Assembly (NCBI GenBank): GCA_945873205.1
Contig: CAMCCC010000003.1
Location: 1-64,000, forward strand
Direction: 5' to 3'
DNA length: 64,000 bases
Origin: an uncultured bacterium
GTDB lineage: Bacteria; Bacillota; Clostridia; Oscillospirales; Oscillospiraceae
In this document: in pieces, positions 43,483-51,898 of the stretch
How positions within the stretch are numbered: position 1 is the first letter of the stretch
Layout: the number at the start of each line of letters is the position of its first letter
The notes under the pieces: model-generated
Database searches by the model: none
Seen by the model: only the letters and a program-made list of their open reading frames with translations
Told to the model about the DNA's origin: nothing
Program-made: the position numbers and the translations under genes

Positions 43483-45909
43483 TTAAGGCTCAAGTGCCAG
43501 TGCCTCAGGCTCTTCCAGAGACAGGGAAGATGCCGCGGCTACCGGCTCGATCAGAGCCATGAGCTTGGTATTGGCACCAGGCATGGTAAAGGAACTGCCG
43601 GACTGGGGCTTGCCGTCCAGGTTGAAGCCCAGCAGCGTATACGCGCCGCTGTCCTTCAGGACGATTTCCACAGAACTGTCGTAATTGACTGTAATCTGCT
43701 GGTCGGCGGCGGTGACTTCTTTCTTCACGCCATCGATCTTAAGATCGAAGAAGCCGATCCAGTTGTTTTCAACCGTCAGGGTATAGCTCTTGACCTTATA
43801 GCTGATCTCCACAGAGAAGGATGCATTCGGCACAGTGAAGGAGGTCCCAGAAATCTTAGTGCCATTCACGCTGATGGATTCCACTTCGTACCCAGTGGGT
43901 GCCTTCACATCCACACTTACCGTGGTACCGTAGGCCAGCGTATCGTCCTTCTTCAGTGTCGTACCGTTGGCCTTCAGGGTCACAGTGCCGGTACCGCCGG
44001 TCTCCTTGCAGCCGCTGTAGGTGATCGTTACGGCCTCAAATACAGGCGTGACTGTCACAGCGCTGGCGGGCATGGTAAAGGTCTTGTCGGGAGCTTTTAT
44101 GGTCTCCTTGCCGTAGCTTCCCTCAACAATGTACTCCTTGATCGCAAAACCGGCCTTGGCCCAGGGAGTGAGGGTGACAGTGGTGCCGGCCGTGGCTTCC
44201 TTCACGCTGGCAGTAACAGTACCGTAGCCGTTGACGTCATCCTTGGTCTCAATGGCATACTTATCCGCAGCGCCCTTGGTAAACTCTACAGTAACCTTAA
44301 CATCGGCAGCCGGCATGATAAACTTGCCGTTGGTGGGATGGGTATCCGTGCCATAAGCATTGTTATGGATGGTGATCTTGTCATCGGGAGCGCTGTAGCC
44401 GCTGGCAGGGCTGCAGACCACTTCCACGGTGGCGCCTGCAGCAGCCCTGGTGACTTCAGAGCCGTTGACCTTCAGCACAAAGTTGCCGTTCAAAGCGCTG
44501 CCGGAGATTGCCTTTTCCAGCTTATAGGTCGCAGTTTCCTTGCACTGCACGTAAACAAACACGCGGCAATCGGGCATGGTGAAGCTGTCGCCGCTCTTCA
44601 TGTTGTCCTGAATGATGGTCTTGGAGCCGTCATTCTTCATGATGTAGATCTTCTCAATGGTGTAACCAGTGTTAGCTGTTGCCTTCACGGTGATCTTTGC
44701 GCCCTTGGCAGCAGTGGTGGTGGCTACGCCGTTCTCATTATAGAGCGCTGCACTGCCCTTACCGCCGCTGAAGATAACGCCCATGTAGTAGCCCTTTTCA
44801 AAGGTGGCATTTACAACCACATCGCAGGCAGGCATGGTGAAAGTGCTGTCCGTCACTTTGGGGACGGCGCTGCCATCGGCATACTTCAGGCTGACGCTCT
44901 TCAGACCGCACATGGAGTCCGGGGAAGCCACAATGGTGACGGTGCTACCGGCGGCGGCACTGGTGACGGTCTTGCCGTTCACGGTGAAGCTGATCTTACC
45001 GTTGGTGACGGTGCCGGTGCTGAGCTTATAGGTCTTGGTGGTGCTGCTGCCGGAGCTGCTGCCGGAGCCGGAAGTGCTGCCGGAGCTGGAACTGCCGCCG
45101 CTGATGACCGTACCGGAGCCGGAAGTGCTGCCGGAGCTGCTGGAGCCGGCCACAGTGGCCACAGGCACATACAGCGTTCTGCCGTACTTGATGTTGGTCA
45201 GGCTGGTGCCCTTGTTCAGGGTCTGCATCAGGCTCATATTGGCATTGTAGCTGACGCCGTACTCATTGCAGATGCTGTAAGTGGTCTCGCCCTTCTGGAT
45301 CTGATGGGCCACCACCGCATAGCAGCTGGTGCCTGCGGCAGGGGCGCTGGCGCTAGGCAGAAGCAGGGTCTTGCCGGCAGCAACCTTGCTCCACTTGGAG
45401 ATGTTATTAATGGTCTTGATCTGCTCACTGTAGGTAGCGAAGCTAATGCCCAGGACGTTGCACACACCGGCAACGGTCTCGCCCTTCTGCATGGTGTAAG
45501 GAATCAGCCAGTAAGCGGCGTTGACGCTGGAGGCGGTGCCGGAGGTGCTGCTGCCCGTGCTACCGGTGCCGCCGGTGATAACGGTGCCGCCGGTGGTGCT
45601 GCCGCTGCTGATGTTGGTCTTGGCGATCTTGACAGCATCCTCATTGGTGGCAGGCAGTGTGATAACCTGGCCCACGCTCAGTTTTCTGTACTGTGCCTCG
45701 CTGATGTTGTTCAGCTTATTGATGGCAGTCTGGCAGCTGTACCAGTTCAGGCCCAGCTTGTTGCAGACCTTCAGAAGCGTGTCGCCCGATTTGAGCGTAT
45801 ACTCCTGGGTTGCGTACTCCTCGTCTGCATAGGCACTGACAGACATGCCCCCAAACAGAGAGGCGACCATGAGCACCGTCAAAAGCATGCTGATGAGTCG
45901 TTTCTTCAT
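43483..45909 (-). CDS. Secreted LysM protein with divergent InlB B-type repeats
   Basis: An 808-residue exported protein. Signal peptide 1-28 (ends SVSAYAD); three LysM domains (about 37-87, 138-186, 202-249) that bind peptidoglycan; a Ser/Gly linker (252-291). About five or six beta repeats follow, each ending in a TFTMPACDVVVNATF-like strand, the pattern of the divergent InlB B-repeat family. There is no enzymatic domain and no sortase signal. LysM anchoring puts the repeats on the cell surface, so adhesion or matrix contact is likely (inference). Single gene with a good promoter. Confidence 0.88.
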   Translation of the reverse strand: MKKRLISMLLTVLMVASLFGGMSVSAYADEEYATQEYTLKSGDTLLKVCNKLGLNWYSCQTAINKLNNISEAQYRKLSVGQVITLPATNEDAVKIAKTNISSGSTTGGTVITGGTGSTGSSTSGTASSVNAAYWLIPYTMQKGETVAGVCNVLGISFATYSEQIKTINNISKWSKVAAGKTLLLPSASAPAAGTSCYAVVAHQIQKGETTYSICNEYGVSYNANMSLMQTLNKGTSLTNIKYGRTLYVPVATVAGSSSSGSTSGSGTVISGGSSSSGSTSGSGSSSGSSTTKTYKLSTGTVTNGKISFTVNGKTVTSAAAGSTVTIVASPDSMCGLKSVSLKYADGSAVPKVTDSTFTMPACDVVVNATFEKGYYMGVIFSGGKGSAALYNENGVATTTAAKGAKITVKATANTGYTIEKIYIMKNDGSKTIIQDNMKSGDSFTMPDCRVFVYVQCKETATYKLEKAISGSALNGNFVLKVNGSEVTRAAAGATVEVVCSPASGYSAPDDKITIHNNAYGTDTHPTNGKFIMPAADVKVTVEFTKGAADKYAIETKDDVNGYGTVTASVKEATAGTTVTLTPWAKAGFAIKEYIVEGSYGKETIKAPDKTFTMPASAVTVTPVFEAVTITYSGCKETGGTGTVTLKANGTTLKKDDTLAYGTTVSVDVKAPTGYEVESISVNGTKISGTSFTVPNASFSVEISYKVKSYTLTVENNWIGFFDLKIDGVKKEVTAADQQITVNYDSSVEIVLKDSGAYTLLGFNLDGKPQSGSSFTMPGANTKLMALIEPVAAASSLSLEEPEALALEP

Positions 45910-46009
45910 GATTGTGTTCCCCCTAACTTACCCTTTCCGGGTAAAAATAATTGCTTCTTGGCGGAAAATAATTTCCAGAGATTTTCGATATCATTACGAT
46001 TCGGCTATA

Positions 46010-46038
46010 ATATTACAACAAGTGTAAACAAATTGCAA
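46010..46038 (-). promoter_or_regulatory. Promoter of the LysM protein gene
   Basis: On the minus strand, -35 TTGCAA (46038-46033), a 17-nt spacer and -10 TAATAT (46015-46010), giving a leader of about 95 nt. Confidence 0.65.
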
Positions 46039-46266
46039 TACCTAATTGAGGAAAAATTTCAAATAATTTCAAACTGTTACAAACGATTGTGTAACCTGTT
46101 GTCTGAAACCATTGCGCACCAAGGCTTTCAGGATTTGCGGCAAATTCTTAATATTTTTTAACTCCGCCATAATGATGGGTCTGCGCTTATGTTACCCTGC
46201 GTTTTCCCCGGCTTGTCCGGTCCTGGATATCACCGATCATGGATATCTTATCACAGACTAAGACGA

Positions 46267-46327
46267 GGCCGGGTCGAAAAAGTTCCTGCGCCGTCACTTT
46301 TTTTGCCGGCGCAGCACCTTCCCGGCC
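46267..46327. other. Nested hairpin of unknown nature upstream of the CBS-PPase gene
   Basis: Outer stem GGCCGGG/CCCGGCC (46267-46273 / 46321-46327) encloses an inner stem CTGCGCCG/CGGCGCAG (46286-46293 / 46307-46314) with unpaired, A-rich internal loop bases. It lies 75 bases upstream of the PPase -35, so it is not in that gene's leader. The rest of the 553-bp gap (45910-46462) is AT-rich and shows only the two promoters. Confidence 0.45.
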
Positions 46328-46401
46328 TTTGCGCCCCATGGCTTTCAGCGACTTTGTGGATTTTGTATCATAAACTTGGCGGTAAACAGGAAATGTTTGG
46401 C

Positions 46402-46430
46402 TTGAAATTGTAGAACTTATACAATATAAT
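46402..46430 (+). promoter_or_regulatory. Promoter of the CBS-PPase gene
   Basis: -35 TTGAAA (46402-46407), a 17-nt spacer and consensus -10 TATAAT (46425-46430), about 33 bases before the start codon. Confidence 0.85.
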
Positions 46431-46462
46431 GGGATTATCCAATGAATATCGGAGGATCGTTG

Positions 46463-48076
46463 ATGAGCGAAATTTATGTTACCGGCCACCGCAACCCGGA
46501 TACGGATTCCATCGTGGCCGCCATGGCCTATGCCAACCTGCGCAAGGCCCTGGGCGACCGGGAGTACACCGCCGTGCGGATCGGCTCGGTCAATGATGAA
46601 ACGCTGAACATGCTCAAGCGCTTTGGCTTTGAGGCGCCGCCATACATTAAGAATATGCGCAACCAGGTCTGCGACCTGGACTTCGACCACCCGCCGGAGC
46701 TGCACCGCTCCGTGCCGCTGGAGCTGGCCTGGCAATCCATGCGGGAGGGGCAGATCGCCACCATCCCCATCCTCAATGACGACGGCACCCTGTACGGCGT
46801 GCTGTCCGCCGGCGATGTGGCTTCCTACGACCTGCGCACCGTATATGAAAACATGGTCAGCGATATCCCGCTGTTTAATCTGATCAGCGTGCTGGAGGGC
46901 TATCTGGTCAATGAGTTTGCCGAGACCTCCAACTCCGTGTCCGGCAAGGTGCAGATCGCCATTCCTAAAAGCTATTCCGACGGGACGGTACTGAGCCCGG
47001 ATAGCATCCTGATCTGCGGGGATCAGCCGGAGGTGATCAAGACCGCGCTGGAGGCCCAGGTGGGCTGCCTGATCATCTGTCAGGCGGATATCGCGCCGGA
47101 GCTGACGGAGATCGCCGGGCACACCTGCATCATCTCCACGCCGCTGGACGCCCGGCAGGCCGCCCGCCTGATCTATCAGGCGGTGCCGGTGATGCGCCTG
47201 TGCCAGACCCGGGACATTGTCTGCTTCCATCTCAGCGATTACATAGACGACGTGAAGGAGACCCTGCTCAGCAGCCGCTACCGCTGCTACCCGGTGCTGG
47301 ACGAGAACGAGAAGGTCGTGGGTACCCTGTCCCGCTTCCACCTGCTGCGGCCACGGAGAAAGCAGGTGGTGCTGGTGGATCACAACGAGGCCTCCCAGTC
47401 CGTCTCCGGTCTGGAACAGGTGGAGATTCTGGAGATCATTGACCATCACCGCCTGGCAGATATCCAGACCAAGCAGCCCATTGCCGTGCGCAACGAGCCG
47501 GTGGGCAGTACCAACACCATTATCACCGCTATGTATCAGGAGCACGGGGTGATGCCCTCCCCTGCCATGGCCGGCCTGATGGCGGCGGCCATCCTGTCCG
47601 ATACGGTAATGTTCAAGTCCCCTACCTGCACCAAGCGGGATAAGGCCATGGCGGAGCGGCTGGCCCGCATCGCCAACATCTCCCTGAAGGAGCTGGGCAA
47701 GGAGCTGTTCTCCGTCACCGGCGCGGATGACAAGAGCGCCGAGGAGCTGTTCATGACCGACTACAAGCAGTTCCACATCGCGGAGAAGGACATCGGCGTC
47801 AGCCAGATCACCTGCATCGATTCCGCCCGCCTGATGGACCGGCGGGAGGAGTTCATGGCCACCATGGGCGCTCTGCGGGACAAGTACGGCTTCGATATTA
47901 TTATCCTTATGATTACCGATGTGCTGCTGGAAGGCTCCCACATCCTGTATGTGGGCAGCGACGATATTATTCAGCAGGCCTTCAATGTGCAGCCCAAGGA
48001 TAACCAGTTCTTCCTGCCCAAGGTGATGAGCCGCAAGAAGCAGGTCATCCCCATGCTGACGGCACTGTGGGGATAA
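46463..48076 (+). CDS. Manganese-dependent family II inorganic pyrophosphatase with CBS-DRTGG-CBS insert
   Basis: Hydrolyses pyrophosphate to two phosphates. It has 537 residues, against about 310 for a plain family II PPase. The DHH catalytic domain is split: GHRNPDTDSIVAAMAY at the N-terminus and EIIDHHRLADIQ after the insert; the C-terminal DHHA2 domain follows (RKKQVIPML near the end). The insert (about residues 68-295) holds CBS1, a DRTGG domain and CBS2 (RYRCYPVLDENEKVVGTL), known in this class to sense adenine nucleotides. GGAGG 7 bases before ATG 46463 fixes the start. Confidence 0.92.
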   Translation: MSEIYVTGHRNPDTDSIVAAMAYANLRKALGDREYTAVRIGSVNDETLNMLKRFGFEAPPYIKNMRNQVCDLDFDHPPELHRSVPLELAWQSMREGQIATIPILNDDGTLYGVLSAGDVASYDLRTVYENMVSDIPLFNLISVLEGYLVNEFAETSNSVSGKVQIAIPKSYSDGTVLSPDSILICGDQPEVIKTALEAQVGCLIICQADIAPELTEIAGHTCIISTPLDARQAARLIYQAVPVMRLCQTRDIVCFHLSDYIDDVKETLLSSRYRCYPVLDENEKVVGTLSRFHLLRPRRKQVVLVDHNEASQSVSGLEQVEILEIIDHHRLADIQTKQPIAVRNEPVGSTNTIITAMYQEHGVMPSPAMAGLMAAAILSDTVMFKSPTCTKRDKAMAERLARIANISLKELGKELFSVTGADDKSAEELFMTDYKQFHIAEKDIGVSQITCIDSARLMDRREEFMATMGALRDKYGFDIIILMITDVLLEGSHILYVGSDDIIQQAFNVQPKDNQFFLPKVMSRKKQVIPMLTALWG

Positions 48077-48086
48077 AACGTCAGAA

Positions 48087-48402
48087 GAAACTCGCTGCAT
48101 TCCATTTCCCCGGTTTCCGTAGGTGCCGGGGAAATTTCATATCCGCTCCTTCCTTCTTCCTTTCCGACTCAAACCCGCTCCGCTGGGCTTTGAGTCGGGT
48201 TTTGGGGATGCGTGAAACTCGCTGCATTCCATTTCCCCGGTTTCCGTAGGTGCCGGGGAAATTTCATATCCGCTCCTTCCTTCTTCCTTTCCGACTCAAA
48301 CCCGCTCCGCTGGGCTTTGAGTCGGGTTTTGGGGATGCGTGAAACTCGCTGCATTCCATTTCCCCGGTTTCCGTAGGTGCTGGGGAAATTCCATGAATTT
48401 CT
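48087..48402. repeat. 127-bp tandem repeat, two and a half copies
   Basis: Copies begin at 48087, 48214 and 48341 (period 127 bp) and the first two are nearly identical. The third is cut off after about 62 bp. Each unit holds two hairpins, TTTCCCCGG...CCGGGGAAA and CGACTCAAA...TTTGAGTCG. The first hairpin plus adjacent GAATGCAGCGAG resembles part of 13081-13130. No coding frame is credible. Confidence 0.85.
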
Positions 48403-48413
48403 CTCCCGGATAC

Positions 48414-48453
48414 GAAAAAAAGGAAGCACCCCAAGCGGGGTTCTTCCTTTTTG
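48414..48453 (-). terminator. Terminator of malQ
   Basis: AAAAAGGAAG-CACCCC / GGGGTTCTTCCTTTTT type hairpin with A and T runs, 3 bases from the stop codon. Confidence 0.82.
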
Positions 48454-48455
48454 TA

Positions 48456-49946
48456 TCAGCATCTGCGGAAGGTTTTGGTATAGGTCAGCAGCTTCCCGGC
48501 CAGCTCTTCCGTGAGGGAGCCGGCGCGCATGCGCCACTGCCAGTTGCCGGAGGAGGTGCCGGGGGTGTTCATGCGGCAGCCGGCAGGCAGCTCCAGCACA
48601 TCCTGCATCTGCACCACGAACAGGTTGGAGGCGGTGGCCATGCCGGTGCGGATCAGGCCCCAGTTCCAGCCCTCGTCCTCCGTGATATGCATATAGCGGG
48701 AGGCAAAGTCCAGATCGTCCTTGCTCATGGTCTCCAGCCAGCCCTGGACGGTGTCATTATCATGGGTGCCCATGTAGCAGACGCTGTTGCTGGTGCAGCG
48801 GTGGGGCAGATAGTCCGACTCCCCATGGGCGTCAAAGGCAAACTCCAGGATCTTCATGCCGGGGAAGCCGGAATCGGCCAGCAGGGCCTTGACCTCCGGC
48901 GTTACATAGCCCAGGTCCTCGGCGATGAAGCTGAGATTATGGAACCAGGAGGCCAGCACCCCTACCAGCTTCATGCCGGGGCCGGGCCGCCACTGGCCCT
49001 CCTTGGCAGTCTCGGCGCCGTAGGGCACGGCCCAATAGCTCTCCAGACCACGGAAATGGTCAATGCGGATGACGTCATAGAGTTTCTTGGCCCCATCGAT
49101 GCGGCGAATCCACCAGCCGTAGCCGTCGGCAGCCATGGCGTCCCAGTCATACAGCGGGTTGCCCCAGAGCTGGCCGTCCTCGGTGAAGGCATCGGGCGGA
49201 ACGCCGGAGACCTCGGTGGGCACATTTTCCCCGTCCAGCTGGAAATACTGGGGGGCGCTCCACACGTCGGCAGAGTCCATAGCCACATAGATGGGAATAT
49301 CCCCGATAAACTGCACCCCCGCCTCCCTGGCGTAGGCCCGGAGGGCCTCCCACTGGCGGAAGAACAGGAACTGCATGAAGACGTAGAAATCCACTTCCTC
49401 CTTCAGCTCCCGGCCGTATTTCTCCACCGCCTCCGGCTTGTGAAGGCGGATGTCCTCATCGGGCCACTGGGTCCAGCCGGCCAGGTTGAATTTCCCCTTG
49501 ACGGCCATAAAGAGGGCGTAATCCTCCAGCCAGCCCGCGTTCTCCAGGCGGAAGGTCCCGATCTCCGCTGCCAGCGTCTCCCGGCCATTCTGCCAGGCTT
49601 TCCGCAGTACTTTGAAGCGGCTCTGGAAGATCAGGCCGTAATCCACCCGGTCCTTTTTCACGCTCCAGCGGATGCCTTTCAGGTCCGTCTTTTTCAGCAG
49701 CCCCTCCTCCACCAGCATATCCAGGTCGATAAAATAGGGGTTGCCGGCGAAGGTGGAGAAGGAGGCATAGGGGCTGTCCCCATAGCTGGTGGGGCCCATG
49801 GGCAGAAGCTGCCAGTATTTTTGCCCGGCGGCCTTCAGAAAGTCAACAAATTCATAGGCGGCCTTGCCCATGGTGCCGATCCCATAGGGGGAAGGCAGGG
49901 AACTCATGGGCATCAGAATACCGCTGCTGCGAGTCATCATTTTCAT
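48456..49946 (-). CDS. malQ: 4-alpha-glucanotransferase
   Basis: GH77 amylomaltase that transfers alpha-1,4-glucan segments between maltodextrins and releases glucose. It has 496 residues. Visible: SSLPSPYGIGTMG at the N-terminus, WQLLPMGPTSYGDSPY, the nucleophile region VIRIDHFRGLESYW, the acid/base region IAEDLGYVTPEV, and YMGTHDNDTVQGW. It follows the two permease genes by 41 bases on the same strand, so imported malto-oligosaccharides would be processed directly. The C-terminal residues fit the usual end of the family. Confidence 0.95.
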   Translation of the reverse strand: MKMMTRSSGILMPMSSLPSPYGIGTMGKAAYEFVDFLKAAGQKYWQLLPMGPTSYGDSPYASFSTFAGNPYFIDLDMLVEEGLLKKTDLKGIRWSVKKDRVDYGLIFQSRFKVLRKAWQNGRETLAAEIGTFRLENAGWLEDYALFMAVKGKFNLAGWTQWPDEDIRLHKPEAVEKYGRELKEEVDFYVFMQFLFFRQWEALRAYAREAGVQFIGDIPIYVAMDSADVWSAPQYFQLDGENVPTEVSGVPPDAFTEDGQLWGNPLYDWDAMAADGYGWWIRRIDGAKKLYDVIRIDHFRGLESYWAVPYGAETAKEGQWRPGPGMKLVGVLASWFHNLSFIAEDLGYVTPEVKALLADSGFPGMKILEFAFDAHGESDYLPHRCTSNSVCYMGTHDNDTVQGWLETMSKDDLDFASRYMHITEDEGWNWGLIRTGMATASNLFVVQMQDVLELPAGCRMNTPGTSSGNWQWRMRAGSLTEELAGKLLTYTKTFRRC

Positions 49947-49987
49947 ACTCTCTTTTCTCTCTTATACAAAATATTGCTGCGGCCCGG

Positions 49988-50845
49988 TCAGCCCTTGACG
50001 GCGCCGGCGGCCACGCCCTTGATGATGTGCTTCTGGCAGGTGAGGTAGAACACCACCACGGGGATAATGCTGGTGAGGATCAGGGCCATGGTGGCGCCCA
50101 GGTCCACGGTGCCGTAACTGCCTTTCAGATACTGGATGTGGATGGGGATGGTCATGTACTTGGTACGGTCCAGCACCAGGTAGGGCAGCAGGTAGTCGTT
50201 CCAGACCCACATGATTTCCAGAATACCCACGGAGATCATGGTGGGCTTGAGCATGGGCAGCACCACGCTGAAGTAGGTGCGCAGGGGGCCGCAGCCGTCA
50301 ATGGCCGCCGCTTCCTCAATTTCCAGGGGAATACTCTTGACGAAGCCGGTGAACATGAACACCGCCAGGCCCGCGCCGAAGCCCAGGTAGATGATGGGAA
50401 TGGTCCATGGCGTGTTCAGGCGCAGGGTATCCGCCGTTTTGGACAGGGTGAACATCACCATCTGGAAGGGCACCACCATGGAGAACACGCAGGCAAAATA
50501 CACGATGCGGCAGAACAGGGAGTCCACCCGGGAGATATACCAGGCGGCCATGGAGGTGAACAGCAGGATCAGGCCGGTGGAGAGCAGAGTGATCACCAGG
50601 CTGTAGAAGGCGGACTTCAGGAAGGGATAGTTGCCGAAGGTCATGCCCTTGATGAAGTTATCGAAGCCGGCAAAACTCTCTCCGTGGGGCCAGCCGAAGG
50701 TATCGGTCTTGACAAAGGTGTTGACCTTGAAGGAGTTGAGCAGGACGAAGAAAACAGGCAGCACATAAATCAGGCAGATCACGGTGAAGAGCAGGGTAAG
50801 CATGGTCTTGGCCCGTTTTTCGTTGGATAAGGTCTTGCTTTTCAT
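49988..50845 (-). CDS. Carbohydrate ABC transporter permease (MalG-like)
   Basis: A 285-residue inner-membrane permease with six membrane helices and the EAA loop EEAAAIDGCGPLRTYFSVVLPMLKP, which docks with the ATPase. Start overlaps the stop of the MalF-like gene by one base. It pairs with the upstream permease. Sugar specificity is inferred as maltodextrin from malQ next door. Confidence 0.92.
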   Translation of the reverse strand: MKSKTLSNEKRAKTMLTLLFTVICLIYVLPVFFVLLNSFKVNTFVKTDTFGWPHGESFAGFDNFIKGMTFGNYPFLKSAFYSLVITLLSTGLILLFTSMAAWYISRVDSLFCRIVYFACVFSMVVPFQMVMFTLSKTADTLRLNTPWTIPIIYLGFGAGLAVFMFTGFVKSIPLEIEEAAAIDGCGPLRTYFSVVLPMLKPTMISVGILEIMWVWNDYLLPYLVLDRTKYMTIPIHIQYLKGSYGTVDLGATMALILTSIIPVVVFYLTCQKHIIKGVAAGAVKG

Positions 50846-51759
50846 TACTGTTGAACCTCCTTTTTCCGGGTAGCGCGCAGCTGGATCAGGCCGATGCAGG
50901 CCACCATGATGAAGAACAGGACGGCCTTGGCCTGGGCCGTGCCGCGGGAGCTGGCGTTCTGACTGTAGAAGGTGTTATAGATGTTCAGAGCCAGCATCTC
51001 CGTGGTATGGATGGAGCTGCCGTCAGGCTGGATGATGAAGGGCAGGCCGCCGGTGAGGGCCAGGTTCTGGTCAAAGAGCTTGAAGGAGTTGGTCAGGGTC
51101 AGGAAGGTGCAGATGGTGATGGAGGGCATCACGTTGGGGATGGTGACCTTCCACAGGGTCTGCCACTTGTTGGCCCCGTCGATCTTGGCAGCCTCCAGCA
51201 TATCCTCCGGCACGGCCTGAAGCCCCGCGATGTAAATAATCATCATATACCCGATCTGCTGCCAGCACATCAGGATCACCAGGCCCCAGAAGCCCCATTT
51301 GGTGCTCATAATGATGGAGCTGCCGTAGCGGCCCAGGAAGCCGTCAAAGATCATGCTCCAGGTATAGCCCAGGACGATGCCGCCGATCAGGTTGGGCATG
51401 AAGAACACGGTACGGAACAGGTTGGAGCCCTTAATGCCCTGGGTCAGCACATAGGCCACGGCGAAGGCCAGGATGTTGATCAGAAACAGGGTCACCAGAG
51501 CGAAGAGCACCGTGTACCAGAAGGAATAGACAAAGCTGCTGTCGTGGATGGCCTTCACATAGTTGTCCAGGCCGATCCAGGTCCACTTGCTGGTGGTTTT
51601 GAACTTACAGAAGGACAGGAACAGGCCCTTCAGGAAGGGGTAAACGAAGCCGATGCAGAACGCCGCCGTCATGGGCAGCAGAAAGATGGGAAAACAGCGC
51701 TGGATCGGCCGGCGCAGCAGCTTGCTGTTCACTGCCGAGCCGTCATGTTTCCGTTTCAA
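50845..51759 (-). CDS. Carbohydrate ABC transporter permease (MalF-like)
   Basis: A 304-residue permease with six helices and the EAA loop LEAAKIDGANKWQTLWKVTIP. It is of the short type without the large periplasmic P2 loop of E. coli MalF, as usual in Firmicutes. Followed without gap by the second permease. No ATPase gene lies in the cluster, so a shared MsmX/UgpC-type ATPase from elsewhere must energise it (known for this family in Firmicutes; inferred here). Confidence 0.92.
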   Translation of the reverse strand: MKRKHDGSAVNSKLLRRPIQRCFPIFLLPMTAAFCIGFVYPFLKGLFLSFCKFKTTSKWTWIGLDNYVKAIHDSSFVYSFWYTVLFALVTLFLINILAFAVAYVLTQGIKGSNLFRTVFFMPNLIGGIVLGYTWSMIFDGFLGRYGSSIIMSTKWGFWGLVILMCWQQIGYMMIIYIAGLQAVPEDMLEAAKIDGANKWQTLWKVTIPNVMPSITICTFLTLTNSFKLFDQNLALTGGLPFIIQPDGSSIHTTEMLALNIYNTFYSQNASSRGTAQAKAVLFFIMVACIGLIQLRATRKKEVQQ

Positions 51760-51797
51760 TCATATCATCTCCCGCTTTATTTATAGATCGTACACAT

Positions 51798-51862
51798 CCC
51801 GCGCCTCATGCGGCGCGGGCCGTGATATGGAGGAAGGAGCGAGCGGTTAAGCTCGCTCCTTC
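51798..51862 (-). promoter_or_regulatory. Two stem-loops between the binding-protein and permease genes
   Basis: A perfect 12-bp stem (51833-51844 / 51851-51862, GAAGGAGCGAGC) and an 8-bp stem (51798-51805 / 51812-51819, CCCGCGCC). Neither is followed by a long T-run. Their place suggests partial termination or mRNA 3' protection, so that the binding protein is made in excess over the permeases. Confidence 0.65.
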
Positions 51863-51898
51863 TGAAAGTGCTTATTGTGTCAAGTATTCTGTTGCGGA

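Noticed and set aside
43288-46161. A 957-residue plus-strand open frame opposite the LysM gene
   Set aside because: It is antisense to a gene with signal peptide, LysM domains, RBS and promoter. Its His/Gly/Ala-rich composition is that of a shadow frame in GC-rich DNA.
48087-48402. CRISPR-like tandem array
   Set aside because: Units are 127 bp and head-to-tail without spacers, so this is a plain tandem duplication.
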